This document shows positions 50,739 to 60,247 of a DNA stretch of 64,000 nucleotides, piece by piece. The position numbers and the translations under genes are program-made. The stretch is from Clostridium sp. 12(A). GTDB lineage: Bacteria; Bacillota; Clostridia; Lachnospirales; Lachnospiraceae. Position 1 is the stretch's first letter. The number at the start of each line of letters is the position of its first letter. The notes under the pieces are model-generated. The model was given only the letters and a program-made list of their open reading frames with translations, was not told the origin of the DNA and did not search any database. The DNA is taken from assembly GCA_000526575.1 (NCBI GenBank), contig JAGI01000002.1, positions 2,775,501 through 2,839,500 of the forward strand, given 5' to 3'.

Positions 50739-50769
50739 AACCGCAGGATTTTATGTCCTGCGGTTTTTT
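50739..50769 (+). terminator. Rho-independent terminator of the AraC/lipoprotein gene
   Basis: Stem AACCGCAGGA / TCCTGCGGTT (50739-50748 and 50756-50765) with a 7-nt loop, followed by a T-run, 28 nt after the stop. Confidence 0.92.
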
Positions 50770-50834
50770 GATGAAACCATATCCGCCTTTTCATTCACCC
50801 TTTGAGGCGTTGCCTGATATAAGGAAGATTGGTT

Positions 50835-52322
50835 TTACTTTTTAGGATAGAAACCAGATGGAGTCTCACTTAAGTTAATTATGATATTCTTCATCTGAGT
50901 ATAATGCTCCAGCATTACCTTATGAGTCTCACGGCCGATACCGGAAGTCTTAACGCCGCCAAAAGGTGCGCCCTCTGGAATGCTGTTATAGGTATTGACC
51001 CACATACGTCCTGTTTCCACGGATCTTGCTACCCGGATGGCGCGGTTAATGTCTCTGGTCCATACGGCTCCGCCTAGACCGAATTCACTGTCGTTTGCCA
51101 TTTTTACTACTTCATCTTCTGTCTTGAACTTAATGATACTTGCCACTGGCCCGAAGATTTCTTCCTGCGCCACTCTCATATCATTGGTTACATTGCCAAG
51201 GAGAGTCGGTTTCATGAAAGCTCCGCTTTCCAGTCCATTATCATCTAACTTTTCTCCTCCGCAAAGGACGGTAGCGCCTTCAGATTTTGCTATATCTATA
51301 TAGCTTAAAATCTTCTTTAACTGGCCATTGTTGACCTGGCTTCCCATCTGGGTATCTTCTTCCCATGGAAGACCTACCTTCACCTGATTAAAGCGCTTTA
51401 CTGCTTCTTCTACAAACTTGTCGTAAATGCTTTCCTGAACAAAGACTCTGGAGCCTGCACAGCATACCTGGCCCTGGTTAAACAGGATTCCAAGCTGGAT
51501 TCCGTCCATAGCCATCTCCCAGTCACAGTCCTCAAAAAAGATATTTGCTGACTTTCCGCCCAGCTCTAAGGTAGCAGGAATGAGCTTTTCAGCCGCAGCC
51601 AGAGCCACACTTCTTCCTACTTCTGTTGATCCTGTAAATGCGAGCTTACGGAAGCCCTCATGCTCTAACATATACTGTCCTGATTTGGAGCCAGCACCTG
51701 TGATTACGTTAAATACACCAGCCGGAATGACATCCTCAATCAGTCTCGCTAACTCCAGAACACTTAACGGAGTTGTACTGGAGGTTTTAAATACCGTACA
51801 GCAACCGCTTGCAAGTACGGGTGCCAGCTTCCAGGAAGCCATTAAGAACGGGAAGTTCCAGGGAACAATCTGACCTACCACACCGATTGGTTCTCTTAAA
51901 ATCAGACTTAAAGTATTCCCATCCATGATGTTAGCAGTGCCCTCATCTGCCAGAATACAGCCTGCAAAGTATCTAAAGTGCTGGGCTGCCAGAGGGATGT
52001 CAACGTTTAGTGTCTCTCTGATTGGCTTTCCGTTATCTAAAGTCTCCACCATTGCAAGGTGCTCTTTATTCTCATCAATGATATCTGCAATTTTATTTAA
52101 AATAGCGGCTCTTTCTTTCACAGAGACATGCTTCCATGTTTCAAATGCCTTCCAGGCCTCTTTTACCGCTTCATCTACGTCCTCTTTTGTTGCTTCTGCA
52201 CATTCTGCGAGAAGGGATCCGTCAGCAGGAGATGTGGTCTTGAAGGTCTTCCCATCGGAAGCGTCCTTCCACTGTCCTCCTATAAAGAGTTGATATTTTT
52301 TTTGAAGTTCTATGTTCACCAT
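50835..52322 (-). CDS. NAD(P)-dependent aldehyde dehydrogenase
   Basis: The 495-residue enzyme is a full-length ALDH: PWNFPFLMASWKLAPVLASG, FTGSTEVGRSV, catalytic Glu in LELGGKSANIFF (about 252) and catalytic Cys in FNQGQVCCAGSR (about 287), and EEIFGPVASI. It oxidises an aldehyde to the acid in the cytoplasm. It is monocistronic; AAAGGAG lies 10 nt before the ATG. The substrate cannot be told (betaine/lactaldehyde/aliphatic type). Confidence 0.92.
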   Translation of the reverse strand: MVNIELQKKYQLFIGGQWKDASDGKTFKTTSPADGSLLAECAEATKEDVDEAVKEAWKAFETWKHVSVKERAAILNKIADIIDENKEHLAMVETLDNGKPIRETLNVDIPLAAQHFRYFAGCILADEGTANIMDGNTLSLILREPIGVVGQIVPWNFPFLMASWKLAPVLASGCCTVFKTSSTTPLSVLELARLIEDVIPAGVFNVITGAGSKSGQYMLEHEGFRKLAFTGSTEVGRSVALAAAEKLIPATLELGGKSANIFFEDCDWEMAMDGIQLGILFNQGQVCCAGSRVFVQESIYDKFVEEAVKRFNQVKVGLPWEEDTQMGSQVNNGQLKKILSYIDIAKSEGATVLCGGEKLDDNGLESGAFMKPTLLGNVTNDMRVAQEEIFGPVASIIKFKTEDEVVKMANDSEFGLGGAVWTRDINRAIRVARSVETGRMWVNTYNSIPEGAPFGGVKTSGIGRETHKVMLEHYTQMKNIIINLSETPSGFYPKK

Positions 52323-52908
52323 ATTGCTAAATCTCCTTTCCGTATTTCATATATGTGTCTGCAACCATTAAAGCTGGTTGGCTTCTGTACTGTTCATTAT
52401 ATGCCGGAGATTGATTCTGTCAATTTAATTAATAATTTCACATAGGATTGATATTTATTTGTCTTACTCTGTTTTTTATTTCACGAAGCCCTGGACTATT
52501 TCTTTGATTTTTTCAAGCTTGCATGGCGTTATGATTGAAAACTCTTCGCCTTTATGAGGTTTCTTAAGAGAGGAATCGTTTTTATTTTGTCAGCCTTGTC
52601 TCAATTGTGATGGCTTTATCCATGTTTTCCTTATGGATGGCTTGATACATTTTTAACAACACTTATACCTAAAACCACATGAAGTCGTAGTATTTGGATT
52701 GTATTTTTTTAGAAACATAATAAGCTATCCATATTTTTTATAAATATTTAATGCTATCGATCCAACTTTCTCACTTTGTCATGGGGATTGTTACATTTTT
52801 CCCAATCCAGGACAGGCAATCACAATGGCCTGCCCCCTATACTTACAAAAGGGAGGTAAGCAGTCTGGAATGGACGTTAATTGTTATTGACACCGTCCTC
52901 TAACATGT
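52323..52908. other. Intergenic region, no gene seen
   Basis: About 590 bp of AT-rich sequence between the aldehyde dehydrogenase start and the tRNA terminator. It must contain the dehydrogenase promoter, but no clear pair of boxes is seen. Short ORFs have no ribosome sites and no recognisable motifs. Confidence 0.45.
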
Positions 52909-52958
52909 AAAAAGACCGGTGATATAAGACTTCAAAGGAAATCTCATATCACCGGTCT
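52909..52958 (-). terminator. Terminator of the tRNA-Phe/tRNA-Gly transcript
   Basis: AGACCGGTGATAT (52913-52925) pairs with ATATCACCGGTCT (52946-52958) and five T follow on the minus strand. Confidence 0.88.
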
Positions 52959-52972
52959 ACGGGCATGAAAAA

Positions 52973-53043
52973 AGCGGGTGATGGGAATCGAACCCACGTA
53001 TCTAGCTTGGAAGGCTAGTGTTCTACCATTGAACTACACCCGC
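52973..53043 (-). tRNA. tRNA-Gly (anticodon TCC)
   Basis: The 71-nt cloverleaf has acceptor GCGGGTG/CACCCGC, T-loop GGTTCGATTCC and anticodon loop CTTCCAA in stem CTAGC/GCTAG. CCA is not encoded. Confidence 0.96.
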
Positions 53044-53082
53044 ATGGAATATTAAATTACTTCAAGTGTGCCAGATGCACAA

Positions 53083-53155
<73 letters not shown>

Positions 53156-53176
53156 TAACCGCTTGGAACACGAGTA

Positions 53177-53205
53177 ATTTTACAAGATTTCTGCCTTTTT
53201 GTCAA
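53177..53205 (-). promoter_or_regulatory. Promoter of the tRNA-Phe/tRNA-Gly operon
   Basis: Minus-strand -35 TTGACA (53200-53205) and -10 TAAAAT (53177-53182) with a 17-bp spacer, 22 nt before tRNA-Phe. Confidence 0.85.
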
Positions 53206-53257
53206 GAGAAGTTTTCTAAGTTATCTAAAAAATTTAATAAAATTAAGAAGATTATTC

Positions 53258-53299
53258 TTGACTTTATCATAATATTATCATAGTATAATTTTATACTAT
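53258..53299 (+). promoter_or_regulatory. Promoter and operator palindrome of the padR gene
   Basis: -35 TTGACT (53258-53263) and -10 TAGTAT (53281-53286) are 17 bp apart. The -10 lies inside the perfect 20-bp palindrome ATAGTATAATTTTATACTAT (53280-53299), the size and position of a PadR autoregulatory operator. Confidence 0.75.
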
Positions 53300-53315
53300 A
53301 AATGGAGGTGCACTT

Positions 53316-53865
53316 ATGTCCCTGTCCCACAGCATTCTTGGCTTTCTTTCCTACGGAAGCATGACTGGCTACGAATTAGCCAAAGCCTTTAGTTCATCCA
53401 TACGATTTTTCTGGTACGCTCAGGCCAGCCACATATACTTAGAATTAAACAAGCTGGAGAAAAAGGAATTTGTGACCTGTGAAATCATCGTTCAGACAGA
53501 CAAACCCAGCAAAAAGCTTTACACCATTACAGAAGAAGGAAAGAGAGAGTTTTTATCCTGGCTCTCCAAAGAAAATAATGAATTTAACAAAGGGTCCAAG
53601 AACGCATTCTTAATGAAAGTGTTTTTTTTCCGGCTGCCGGGCTCCAGAAGAGAACATTGCCATGTTAAAGGAATTTATCAGGGACTGCGAAGCATACCTA
53701 GACGAGCTAAGCGATGTCCCGAAAACTACAGAACAGTACGGCGAACTCGTTGATAAAAGGGAAACTCTGTACTGGAAGCTGACTGCGGATTTTGGCTACA
53801 GTTATATTAAAATGTGCATAGACTGGGCCAACCGCAGCATAAAGAAAATGGAGGAAATCCAATGA
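53316..53865 (+). pseudogene. PadR-family regulator interrupted by a T-tract frameshift
   Basis: The N-terminal winged helix is intact (SHSILGFLSYGSMTGYELAK, FWYAQASHIYLELNKLEKKE, KKLYTITEEGKREFLSWL). At the run of eight T (53622-53629) the frame shifts; after one base is ignored the C-terminal dimerisation part continues (PEENIAMLKEFIRDCEAYLD ... SYIKMCIDWANRSIKKMEEI) to a stop that overlaps the next start codon as ATGA. With seven T the protein would be about 182 residues, normal for PadR. It may be a dead gene, phase-variable, or a sequencing error. Confidence 0.85.
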
Positions 53866-55466
53866 ATGTACTGGTGTTAAACGGAAGTCCAAGAGGCGAA
53901 AAGAGCAATACCATGAGGCTTACCAATGCATTTTTAGAAGGCATGGACGAAACCATCTCCATAAACAAAGAAATACTTCCCGTTTATAGGATGGATATTA
54001 AACCTTGCACCGGCTGTTTTCATTGCTGGAACAAGACTCCGGGAAAATGCTGTATCTCTGATGATATGGCATCTGTCATTGATAAAATACTGGCAGCGGA
54101 TTTCATTATCTGGAGCTTTCCTCTCTACTATTACGGTCTCCCATCAAAGCTTAAGGCCTTAATGGACCGCCAGCTCCCAATGTCACTTCCTTATATGACA
54201 GAAGATTCCGACACCGGCTCTCACCCACCCAGATATGATTTGTCAGGCAAACGCTGGCTCTTAATTTCCACCTGTGGCTTTTATACCTCACAGGGCAATT
54301 ACGACTCTGTGTTCCTCCAATTTGACCATTATCTGGGCAAGGGAAATTATGAATCCATAACTAGCGGTCAGGGAGAGCTGTTTCGGGTTCCAGAGCTAAA
54401 AAATCGAACGGAAGAGTATCTTTCACTGGTCCGGGCGGCTGGTGCAGAATTTGCTTTGGGAAACATTACACCAGAGACAAAACAGGGCCTTTGCCAGCTT
54501 CTTCTTCCAAGAGAGATGTTTGAACAGGCGGCCAATGAAAGCTGGGGATTAAACGATGGCACGAAAGATCAGACACAGCCTTTTTCTGAGCCTGCTCTTA
54601 CCTTTACAAAACAAATGGCAGCTCTTTATAATCCCAAATCCTGGTCCTCAAAAGACCGTGTACTGGAGATGAATTACAGTGATGTCAATAAAACATACCA
54701 GATTTTGCTGACTGGGACTGGGTCAAAGGTACTGACAAATGATTTTGTTCCTTATACAACTAAAATTGAAACCCCACTGTCTCTATGGATGAGTATCGCA
54801 AAAGGAGAAACGGACGGTCAAAAAGCTCTGATGGAGCAAAAATACCGTGTGGAGGGTGACTTTCAATTGATGATTCATTGGGATGATTATTTTGGAGTTC
54901 CCACAAAGCCAAAGGCACCAGAAAAGAAAAGTCTTATGCTGTTAATGCTGCTCCCATGGTTTCCTATCTGGTTTTTCATGGCAGCAGATCCAGTTCTTGG
55001 AGGCGCACTTGGAATAGTAGCAGGAGTGGCAATTCCCTTTTGGTCTTTCCATTATAAAACCACCATTTATGAATGCCTCTCCGGACTTTTTGCAGCAATC
55101 ATCGGTATCCTGGCTATCATGGGCGTGTCCATCTCTATCCTGGTTCCCGCCTCCTACCTGCTATTTGGTCTCATGTGGAGCATCACTGTATTCTTAAAAG
55201 AACCTCTGACTGCCAGCTACTCCAAGTACGGATACGGAGGAGATAAAGCTCTGAACAATCCTCTCTTTCTTAAGACCAACCGGATTCTCACTGCCTGTTG
55301 GGGAGTTTTGTATCTTGTCACCCCAATATGGACCTACTTTTTACTCGTTACAAAGATGACTATTTTTCTAATACTTATAAATACGATAACGCCTGTTCTT
55401 CTTGGTCTTTTTACAAAATGGTTTCAGACCTGGTACCCTTCTTATTTTGCCAGAAGCAAAAAATAA
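53862..55466 (+). CDS. Flavodoxin-like NAD(P)H oxidoreductase fused to SCP2-like and membrane domains
   Basis: The 534-residue protein joins three parts: an NADPH-dependent FMN reductase-like domain (residues 1-200; LVLNGSPRGEKSNTMRL, CTGCFHCW, FPLYYYGLPSKLKALMDR), a middle part resembling an SCP2 sterol-carrier domain (about 265-360; LEMNYSDVNKTYQILLTGTG, EGDFQLMIHWDDYF), and a C-terminal region with about six membrane segments. GGAGG lies 7 nt before the ATG; the start overlaps the padR stop. PadR repressors often control such neighbours. Electron delivery to a membrane-embedded lipid is possible but unproved. Confidence 0.75.
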   Translation: MNVLVLNGSPRGEKSNTMRLTNAFLEGMDETISINKEILPVYRMDIKPCTGCFHCWNKTPGKCCISDDMASVIDKILAADFIIWSFPLYYYGLPSKLKALMDRQLPMSLPYMTEDSDTGSHPPRYDLSGKRWLLISTCGFYTSQGNYDSVFLQFDHYLGKGNYESITSGQGELFRVPELKNRTEEYLSLVRAAGAEFALGNITPETKQGLCQLLLPREMFEQAANESWGLNDGTKDQTQPFSEPALTFTKQMAALYNPKSWSSKDRVLEMNYSDVNKTYQILLTGTGSKVLTNDFVPYTTKIETPLSLWMSIAKGETDGQKALMEQKYRVEGDFQLMIHWDDYFGVPTKPKAPEKKSLMLLMLLPWFPIWFFMAADPVLGGALGIVAGVAIPFWSFHYKTTIYECLSGLFAAIIGILAIMGVSISILVPASYLLFGLMWSITVFLKEPLTASYSKYGYGGDKALNNPLFLKTNRILTACWGVLYLVTPIWTYFLLVTKMTIFLILINTITPVLLGLFTKWFQTWYPSYFARSKK

Positions 55467-55569
55467 TGTAAATTCATTTAAGGATCTGTCAATGGAAAAA
55501 GTTGGTGTTATGTTTCTGACTTCTTTTGGGAATTCTGATAAATGATATCAAGAAGATTGGAGGATTTCC

Positions 55570-55962
55570 ATGAAGAACGAACCTGTATTTTTGACCGACC
55601 AGAACCACAATATCATTATGGAAGCAATTTTAGGAGCCCCAAATGCTGCAATTCCTGACAGTTTAAAGCCCTTTGACATCCTGGAGCCAAACACCTCTGA
55701 CGGTGCGCAGGAAAAGCATGCACCAGTCATTGAGACCAACGGAAACCACGTTACCGTCAAGGTGGGAAGCATCTTCCACCCCATGTCTGAGGAGCACAGC
55801 ATTGCATGGGTCAGTCTTTTCACAACAGCCGGCTGCCAGATGAGAGTCCACCTTGATAAGGATTGTGAGCCTGTGGCTTATTTCACCTTAGAAGAGGGCG
55901 ATTCTCCGAAAGCTGCTTATGCCTATTGCAATCTTCATGGTTTCTGGAAGACAGAAGCTTAA
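55570..55962 (+). CDS. Desulfoferrodoxin-type superoxide reductase (class II, neelaredoxin-like)
   Basis: The 130-residue protein has the Fe(His)4Cys site: EKHAPVIE, HPMSEEHSIAWVSLF and the C-terminal CNLHGFW. The N-terminal desulforedoxin cysteines are absent, so it is the class II form. It reduces superoxide to peroxide in the anaerobe's cytoplasm. GGAGG lies 6 nt before the ATG; a strong hairpin follows. Confidence 0.92.
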   Translation: MKNEPVFLTDQNHNIIMEAILGAPNAAIPDSLKPFDILEPNTSDGAQEKHAPVIETNGNHVTVKVGSIFHPMSEEHSIAWVSLFTTAGCQMRVHLDKDCEPVAYFTLEEGDSPKAAYAYCNLHGFWKTEA

Positions 55963-55966
55963 GAAA

Positions 55967-56014
55967 AAGGAGTTTATGCGTAAATGACAATTACATGTCA
56001 TGCATAAGCTCCTT
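55967..56014. terminator. Bidirectional terminator after superoxide reductase
   Basis: AAGGAGTTTATGC (55967-55979) pairs with GCATAAGCTCCTT (56002-56014) with one mismatch, between two convergent genes, and the arms are followed by T-rich sequence on the plus strand. Confidence 0.78.
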
Positions 56015-56016
56015 CT

Positions 56017-56934
56017 TCATTTCTGCCTGATAAGCGCTGCTTTCCGCTCTGTTATCTTATCACCCTCTTCAACCCTTCCGCATAGGAGAGGACTGTAAAC
56101 ATCATAAAGAGCCGTCTTTCTTTCCACAGAAAGCTGACTGTCATTGGCATAACAGTATTTACACCCCATGAGGCAAGTGTCATATGCACCCACTTCCACA
56201 CTTTCTAAGCAGCCGCATTCCGCCCTCTGGTTTCTATCTTTTTTCTCTTTGATTGGTACACCAAGAATCTTTTCTACCATGACCGGATCGATACAGCTAC
56301 CCCGTGAGACTCCGGCCTGGCTTAAATCAGCGGTTTCTGCACACGCTTCAATCCTCATATGGCAGGAACCTGCAACCTCCGCCATCGCCCGGCTGATTCT
56401 AAGCATTCTTTCTTCCGTCATCTCTTCTGCTTTTATGCCTTTCATGTTACGGGCTGTTTTTCCGTACCAGTCAAGAAATGAAATGACCACTTTATTCGTA
56501 TGTCCTTTCAACTCCCTGGCAATTTGTTTAAATGCCCGAAGGTGATAGGCCTCCTCATACCGGTCATTTATAAAAATAGGATCGTATCGCCACACCATTC
56601 TATCCGGTCCTAAGACCTTAGAAAACTCTTTAAATACACGGATCAACTCCTGTTTATCCGGCAGACCCGGTTCCACATCCCGCCCATATCCGGTTAAGGT
56701 AAACTGGAGATAGCAGGGTATGTCATTAAGCTCTGGAAGACGGACAAGCATTGGACTGGGATCCTTTGTCCAGAATACAATAAGCTCCACTTGTTCCGGA
56801 GATAAATCAATCCTGCTGATCTGCCGGCTGTTCATAGGATTTCTGACATAGAGAAACCCCTCCTTTATCCGCTCAAAAAACCAGTCGGAATAAAACCGGG
56901 GAATATCAGTCCGCCTGCTGACACTTAGTATCAC
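56017..56934 (-). CDS. DUF1848 protein with a C-terminal radical-SAM-like cysteine cluster
   Basis: The 305-residue protein matches DUF1848: ILSVSRRTDIPRFYSDWFFE at the start, VFWTKDPSPML, YLQFTLTGYGRDVEPGLPDK and WRYDPIFIND. Near the C-terminus it has CGCLESVEVGAYDTCLMGCK and YCYAN, giving a CxxxCxxC that could bind a 4Fe-4S cluster as in radical SAM enzymes, but at the opposite end of the chain. Function unknown. Confidence 0.83.
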   Translation of the reverse strand: MILSVSRRTDIPRFYSDWFFERIKEGFLYVRNPMNSRQISRIDLSPEQVELIVFWTKDPSPMLVRLPELNDIPCYLQFTLTGYGRDVEPGLPDKQELIRVFKEFSKVLGPDRMVWRYDPIFINDRYEEAYHLRAFKQIARELKGHTNKVVISFLDWYGKTARNMKGIKAEEMTEERMLRISRAMAEVAGSCHMRIEACAETADLSQAGVSRGSCIDPVMVEKILGVPIKEKKDRNQRAECGCLESVEVGAYDTCLMGCKYCYANDSQLSVERKTALYDVYSPLLCGRVEEGDKITERKAALIRQK

Positions 56935-56976
56935 CTGACTCCTCCTCTTTCATAGAGATACCTATATGATACAACG

Positions 56977-57408
56977 TTAAACCATCTTCTTCAACCGTTC
57001 CAGATGATCTTCCTCCACTTTGAGAAGATGATTCATGAGAGATATAATATCTTCCTTTGCCTCTCCCTTATACTGACGGATCCTCTTTAAGCAGTCAATA
57101 ATTCCTCTGGTTCCTCCCAATATCAACATCTCAGCCATATGAGAGGGGGACTTATCCACAAATGTCTTCATATCAATTGCCAGGTAAGCCATAATCTTTT
57201 CCATGGCAGAGATATCCTTTTCCTCTAAGCCATGCTGATTCAAAAGTTCCCTCGCCTTTTCGTGAATCTGCCTGTATTCCTTAAGCTCCTCCTCCAAATG
57301 GATTTTAAATGATTCATCCTCTGAGATTGTAAGAAGCTGTCCAATGGTTTCCACGCCCATCTGTGAGTTTTGATGGATGAAATTAAGCAATTCTGCGTCT
57401 GCGTTCAT
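56977..57408 (-). CDS. Helical protein of unknown function (ferritin-like fold possible)
   Basis: The 143-residue protein is almost all helical and acidic, with four predicted helices (HQNSQMGVETIGQLL; ESFKIHLEEELKEYRQIHEK; EKIMAYLAIDMKTF; HLLKVEEDHLERLKKMV). Regularly placed E and H residues (EEL..YRQIH, VEEDH) could allow a ferritin-like di-metal site. It has no family name that I can give. It lies between the chemoreceptor and DUF1848 genes on the same strand. Confidence 0.65.
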   Translation of the reverse strand: MNADAELLNFIHQNSQMGVETIGQLLTISEDESFKIHLEEELKEYRQIHEKARELLNQHGLEEKDISAMEKIMAYLAIDMKTFVDKSPSHMAEMLILGGTRGIIDCLKRIRQYKGEAKEDIISLMNHLLKVEEDHLERLKKMV

Positions 57409-57464
57409 TTTTTTACCTCATTTCTTTCTTGGTATTTTAATAGTATGAGATAAAAACAGCTTTT

Positions 57465-59447
57465 TTATGAAATACACGCCTCCACGCTTTGCTCCTGGGA
57501 AATGACTTCTTCCCACAACCGGAACCGGTCCACTTCACCGTAAAGCATTCTTGCCTGGCTCTCCAGTTCCTCTCCTGCTGCCGAGCTTTGCTCTGCAGTA
57601 GAGGCATTGGCCTGTATCACGGCTGAAACCTGGGAAAGGCCATCGTTGATTTGCTCTATGGCTTGTACCTGTTCCATGGATGAGGCCTCTACTTCCCTCA
57701 TGGACTCCTCCACCTGACTTGCCTGCCCTGCGATTTCTTCCAGCACCTTACCTGTCTCCTCTGTAAGCCTCTTCCCCTCTAAAACAGCTTTTACAGAGTG
57801 TTCAATCAGCTCTGAGGTCTGTTTTGCCGCCTCCGCAGATTTAACAGCCAGATTCCTCACCTCTCCCGCTACAACCGCAAATCCGCTGCCCACACTTCCT
57901 GCTCTGGCAGCTTCAACGGCTGCGTTCAAAGCCAATATATTGGTCTGAAATGCAATGTCTTCAATGATCTTTGTAATGTTGCTGATCTTACCAGAGGATA
58001 AGCTGATATCTTCTATGGCCTCTTTAAGACTTTCCATATACCGATTCCCCAGGTCTACGTTTTGACCTGACTGGCTTGCGTAGGCAGACGCCTTTCTTAC
58101 ATACTCCACATTCTTTTCCGCCTGCTGACAGACAGCTTCTATGGAAGCATTTAATTCCTCCACGGCTGCTGCCTGTTCCTGGCTTCCTGATGCAAGGCCC
58201 TGTGAGGCATCGGAAACCTGTCCTGCACCATTATTAACCCCATGAGCCGAGATTTGAATCTTTCTTAAAGTGCCGCTTAAAGCCATGGAAATGGACTCCA
58301 TGCTTAAGCGAATGTCACGAAATTCCCCAGGATAGTCACAGCTGCTTTGTACCGCCAGATTGCCAAGGGAAATCTCATGAAGATATACGGAAATATCCTG
58401 TATGATTTCTTTATATTCTGCTGCCATTTCATTGATTTTCCTGGATATACTCCCCACCTCATCATCCCGCAGTATGGGAAGTTCCATATTAAGGTCTCCT
58501 TCAGAAAACCGACCTAGGGAATCCACCACAGCTTCAATGGGCTTTGTGATTCGGTTTGTAATCTTTAAAACGGCATATACACTGACCATAAGGGATAAGA
58601 TTCCCAGAATACCAGCCATGATGACAGAGGTCCTGATGCCTGACATAAATTCAGACTGAAGAGCCGTTACGTTTACAGACCAGCCATTGGTATCCTTAAT
58701 GGAGGAATAAGAGCCAATCTTATGGACTCCTCCCTCCTCATAAAAGCGAAACCCCGAACCTCCCCCAATCATGTCCGTTTCAAGAGAAACAATCTCAGAC
58801 TTCTTTGACGAATTCTTTTTTCCATCCTCAATGCTGTTTTGCCGCTCAAGCACAAGGGAAATATCATCGGCTGCTACCTTCGTCCCGTTACTGTCTAAGA
58901 TATAGGTACTTCCCGTCTCTCCAAGTCTAGCTTCGGTTATAATGGCTTCCAGCACGGAATAAGGAATATTCAGCATAATGACCAGGTCTCCAAAGGGATA
59001 TGCGTATTGAAAGGAGGCAGAATCACTTCCAACGATAGGGTCTGATAGAAAGGGAGCGCCGCCTTTTGCCTTTTCATAGGCAACATTATCCTTATATGAT
59101 TTCCCGCTCACCATGGACGTTCCGTCTGCGGAAATGATATCAATCTTATTTAACCCGTACTGAGAGCTTGAGATGGTAAGGAATATACCAATATTCCCTC
59201 CACGCTCTCGATTCCCCTTTTCATAAAGGCCAATGGACTCCGCAATGACAGAGTATTCTTTTAGCTGCTGGGTAATCTTTTCCGAGACAAGCTGCGAGGT
59301 TTCCTTAAGACTCTTTGCCAGCGAACGATGAGCGGTATCATAGATCAAATAAATAGAACTTACAGACAACAGAAATACGATACAGGCAATACAGGTCAAC
59401 GTAAATAATACCAAATCCTTTTTTATCCCCTTGCGGTGTCTGTTCAT
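57465..59447 (-). CDS. Methyl-accepting chemotaxis protein with extracellular Cache-type domain
   Basis: The 660-residue chemoreceptor has a first membrane segment (about 12-34), an extracellular double-Cache-type sensor (about 40-280; GLNKIDIISADGTSMVSGKS, GETGSTYILDSNGTKVA, SIKDTNGWSVNVTA), a second membrane segment (about 285-305), HAMP (ITKPIEAVVDSLGRFSEGDL) and the cytoplasmic signalling hairpin with FQTNILALNAAVEAARAGSV and GFAVVAGEVRNLA. The pentapeptide tether for CheR is not evident. GGAGG precedes the ATG. Ligand unknown; amino acids or carboxylates are usual. Confidence 0.93.
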   Translation of the reverse strand: MNRHRKGIKKDLVLFTLTCIACIVFLLSVSSIYLIYDTAHRSLAKSLKETSQLVSEKITQQLKEYSVIAESIGLYEKGNRERGGNIGIFLTISSSQYGLNKIDIISADGTSMVSGKSYKDNVAYEKAKGGAPFLSDPIVGSDSASFQYAYPFGDLVIMLNIPYSVLEAIITEARLGETGSTYILDSNGTKVAADDISLVLERQNSIEDGKKNSSKKSEIVSLETDMIGGGSGFRFYEEGGVHKIGSYSSIKDTNGWSVNVTALQSEFMSGIRTSVIMAGILGILSLMVSVYAVLKITNRITKPIEAVVDSLGRFSEGDLNMELPILRDDEVGSISRKINEMAAEYKEIIQDISVYLHEISLGNLAVQSSCDYPGEFRDIRLSMESISMALSGTLRKIQISAHGVNNGAGQVSDASQGLASGSQEQAAAVEELNASIEAVCQQAEKNVEYVRKASAYASQSGQNVDLGNRYMESLKEAIEDISLSSGKISNITKIIEDIAFQTNILALNAAVEAARAGSVGSGFAVVAGEVRNLAVKSAEAAKQTSELIEHSVKAVLEGKRLTEETGKVLEEIAGQASQVEESMREVEASSMEQVQAIEQINDGLSQVSAVIQANASTAEQSSAAGEELESQARMLYGEVDRFRLWEEVISQEQSVEACIS

Positions 59448-59693
59448 GCTAAAACCTCCAATATATATTTATTCCTTTGTCTCAGATATAACTTGAGATT
59501 CAGTAAATATATCGGATATTTTTCAGATAACTATATGCACTTTACTAATGTTTTACAATAATATACACAACTTTTACAAATCTCCTAGTTAGATCATACT
59601 TCATACTCCTGGTTATCACCTGGATGATGATAACTACCAACATCAACTTTATGCTGAATCAATTCAGAAAGCAGGTAAATAAAGATAGGGCGC

Positions 59694-59726
59694 AAAAAAA
59701 CCTTGTACTCAATCGAGTACAAGGTT
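59694..59726 (-). terminator. Terminator of tRNA-Leu
   Basis: A perfect 12-bp stem, AACCTTGTACTC (59699-59710) and GAGTACAAGGTT (59715-59726), with a T-run on the minus strand, 12 nt past the tRNA. Confidence 0.92.
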
Positions 59727-59738
59727 TCTCACAATTCA

Positions 59739-59824
59739 TGCCGGCGACCGGAATCGAACCGGTACGGGAGGTAAGTCCCGCAGGATTTTAAGTCCTGTGC
59801 GTCTGCCAGTTCCGCCACGCCGGC
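59739..59824 (-). tRNA. tRNA-Leu (anticodon TAA)
   Basis: The 86-nt class II tRNA has acceptor GCCGGCG, a long variable arm (CGGGACTTACCTCCCG) and anticodon loop CTTAAAA in stem CAGGA/TCCTG. CCA is not encoded. Confidence 0.96.
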
Positions 59825-60218
59825 AACTAGTGTAATCAAGGTACAGCCTCTTTTGACCAAGCAAAAAAAGCTCACCGATGAACAACATATTGATTATACA
59901 AAAACAAGCCTTTCTTGTCAACTGTTTTATATTGCATTTGCTCCTCATTTTAAATTTTCCTTTACAGCTGTTTAAATAAGCTATAAAAAAAGGGATTACG
60001 GCATTATCAGCAGCAGTAAACGTATCAATGCAAAAAGACAGGAAAACAAAATCATTGCTGGAAACATTTTACTGTTGCTTTCAAATTAATAATTTCTATG
60101 AACGGAACTCTTTGGGTAACCTATGATTATTAGCAATACTAGCGCTTTATTTTATTATTACAAAAACAAATCCAAGCCTCAAAAAATGAATATTGATAAA
60201 AAAAAGATAAAGTAGCAA
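59825..60218. other. Intergenic region, no gene seen
   Basis: About 390 bp between tRNA-Leu and the NADH oxidase promoter. AT-rich; no ORF with a ribosome site, no recognised riboswitch. Confidence 0.45.
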
Positions 60219-60247
60219 TTGTACCCCAGGCAAATTAGTGATAGAAT
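60219..60247 (+). promoter_or_regulatory. Candidate promoter of the NADH oxidase gene
   Basis: -35 TTGTAC (60219-60224) and -10 TAGAAT (60242-60247) with a 17-bp spacer, 70 nt before the start codon. Confidence 0.5.
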
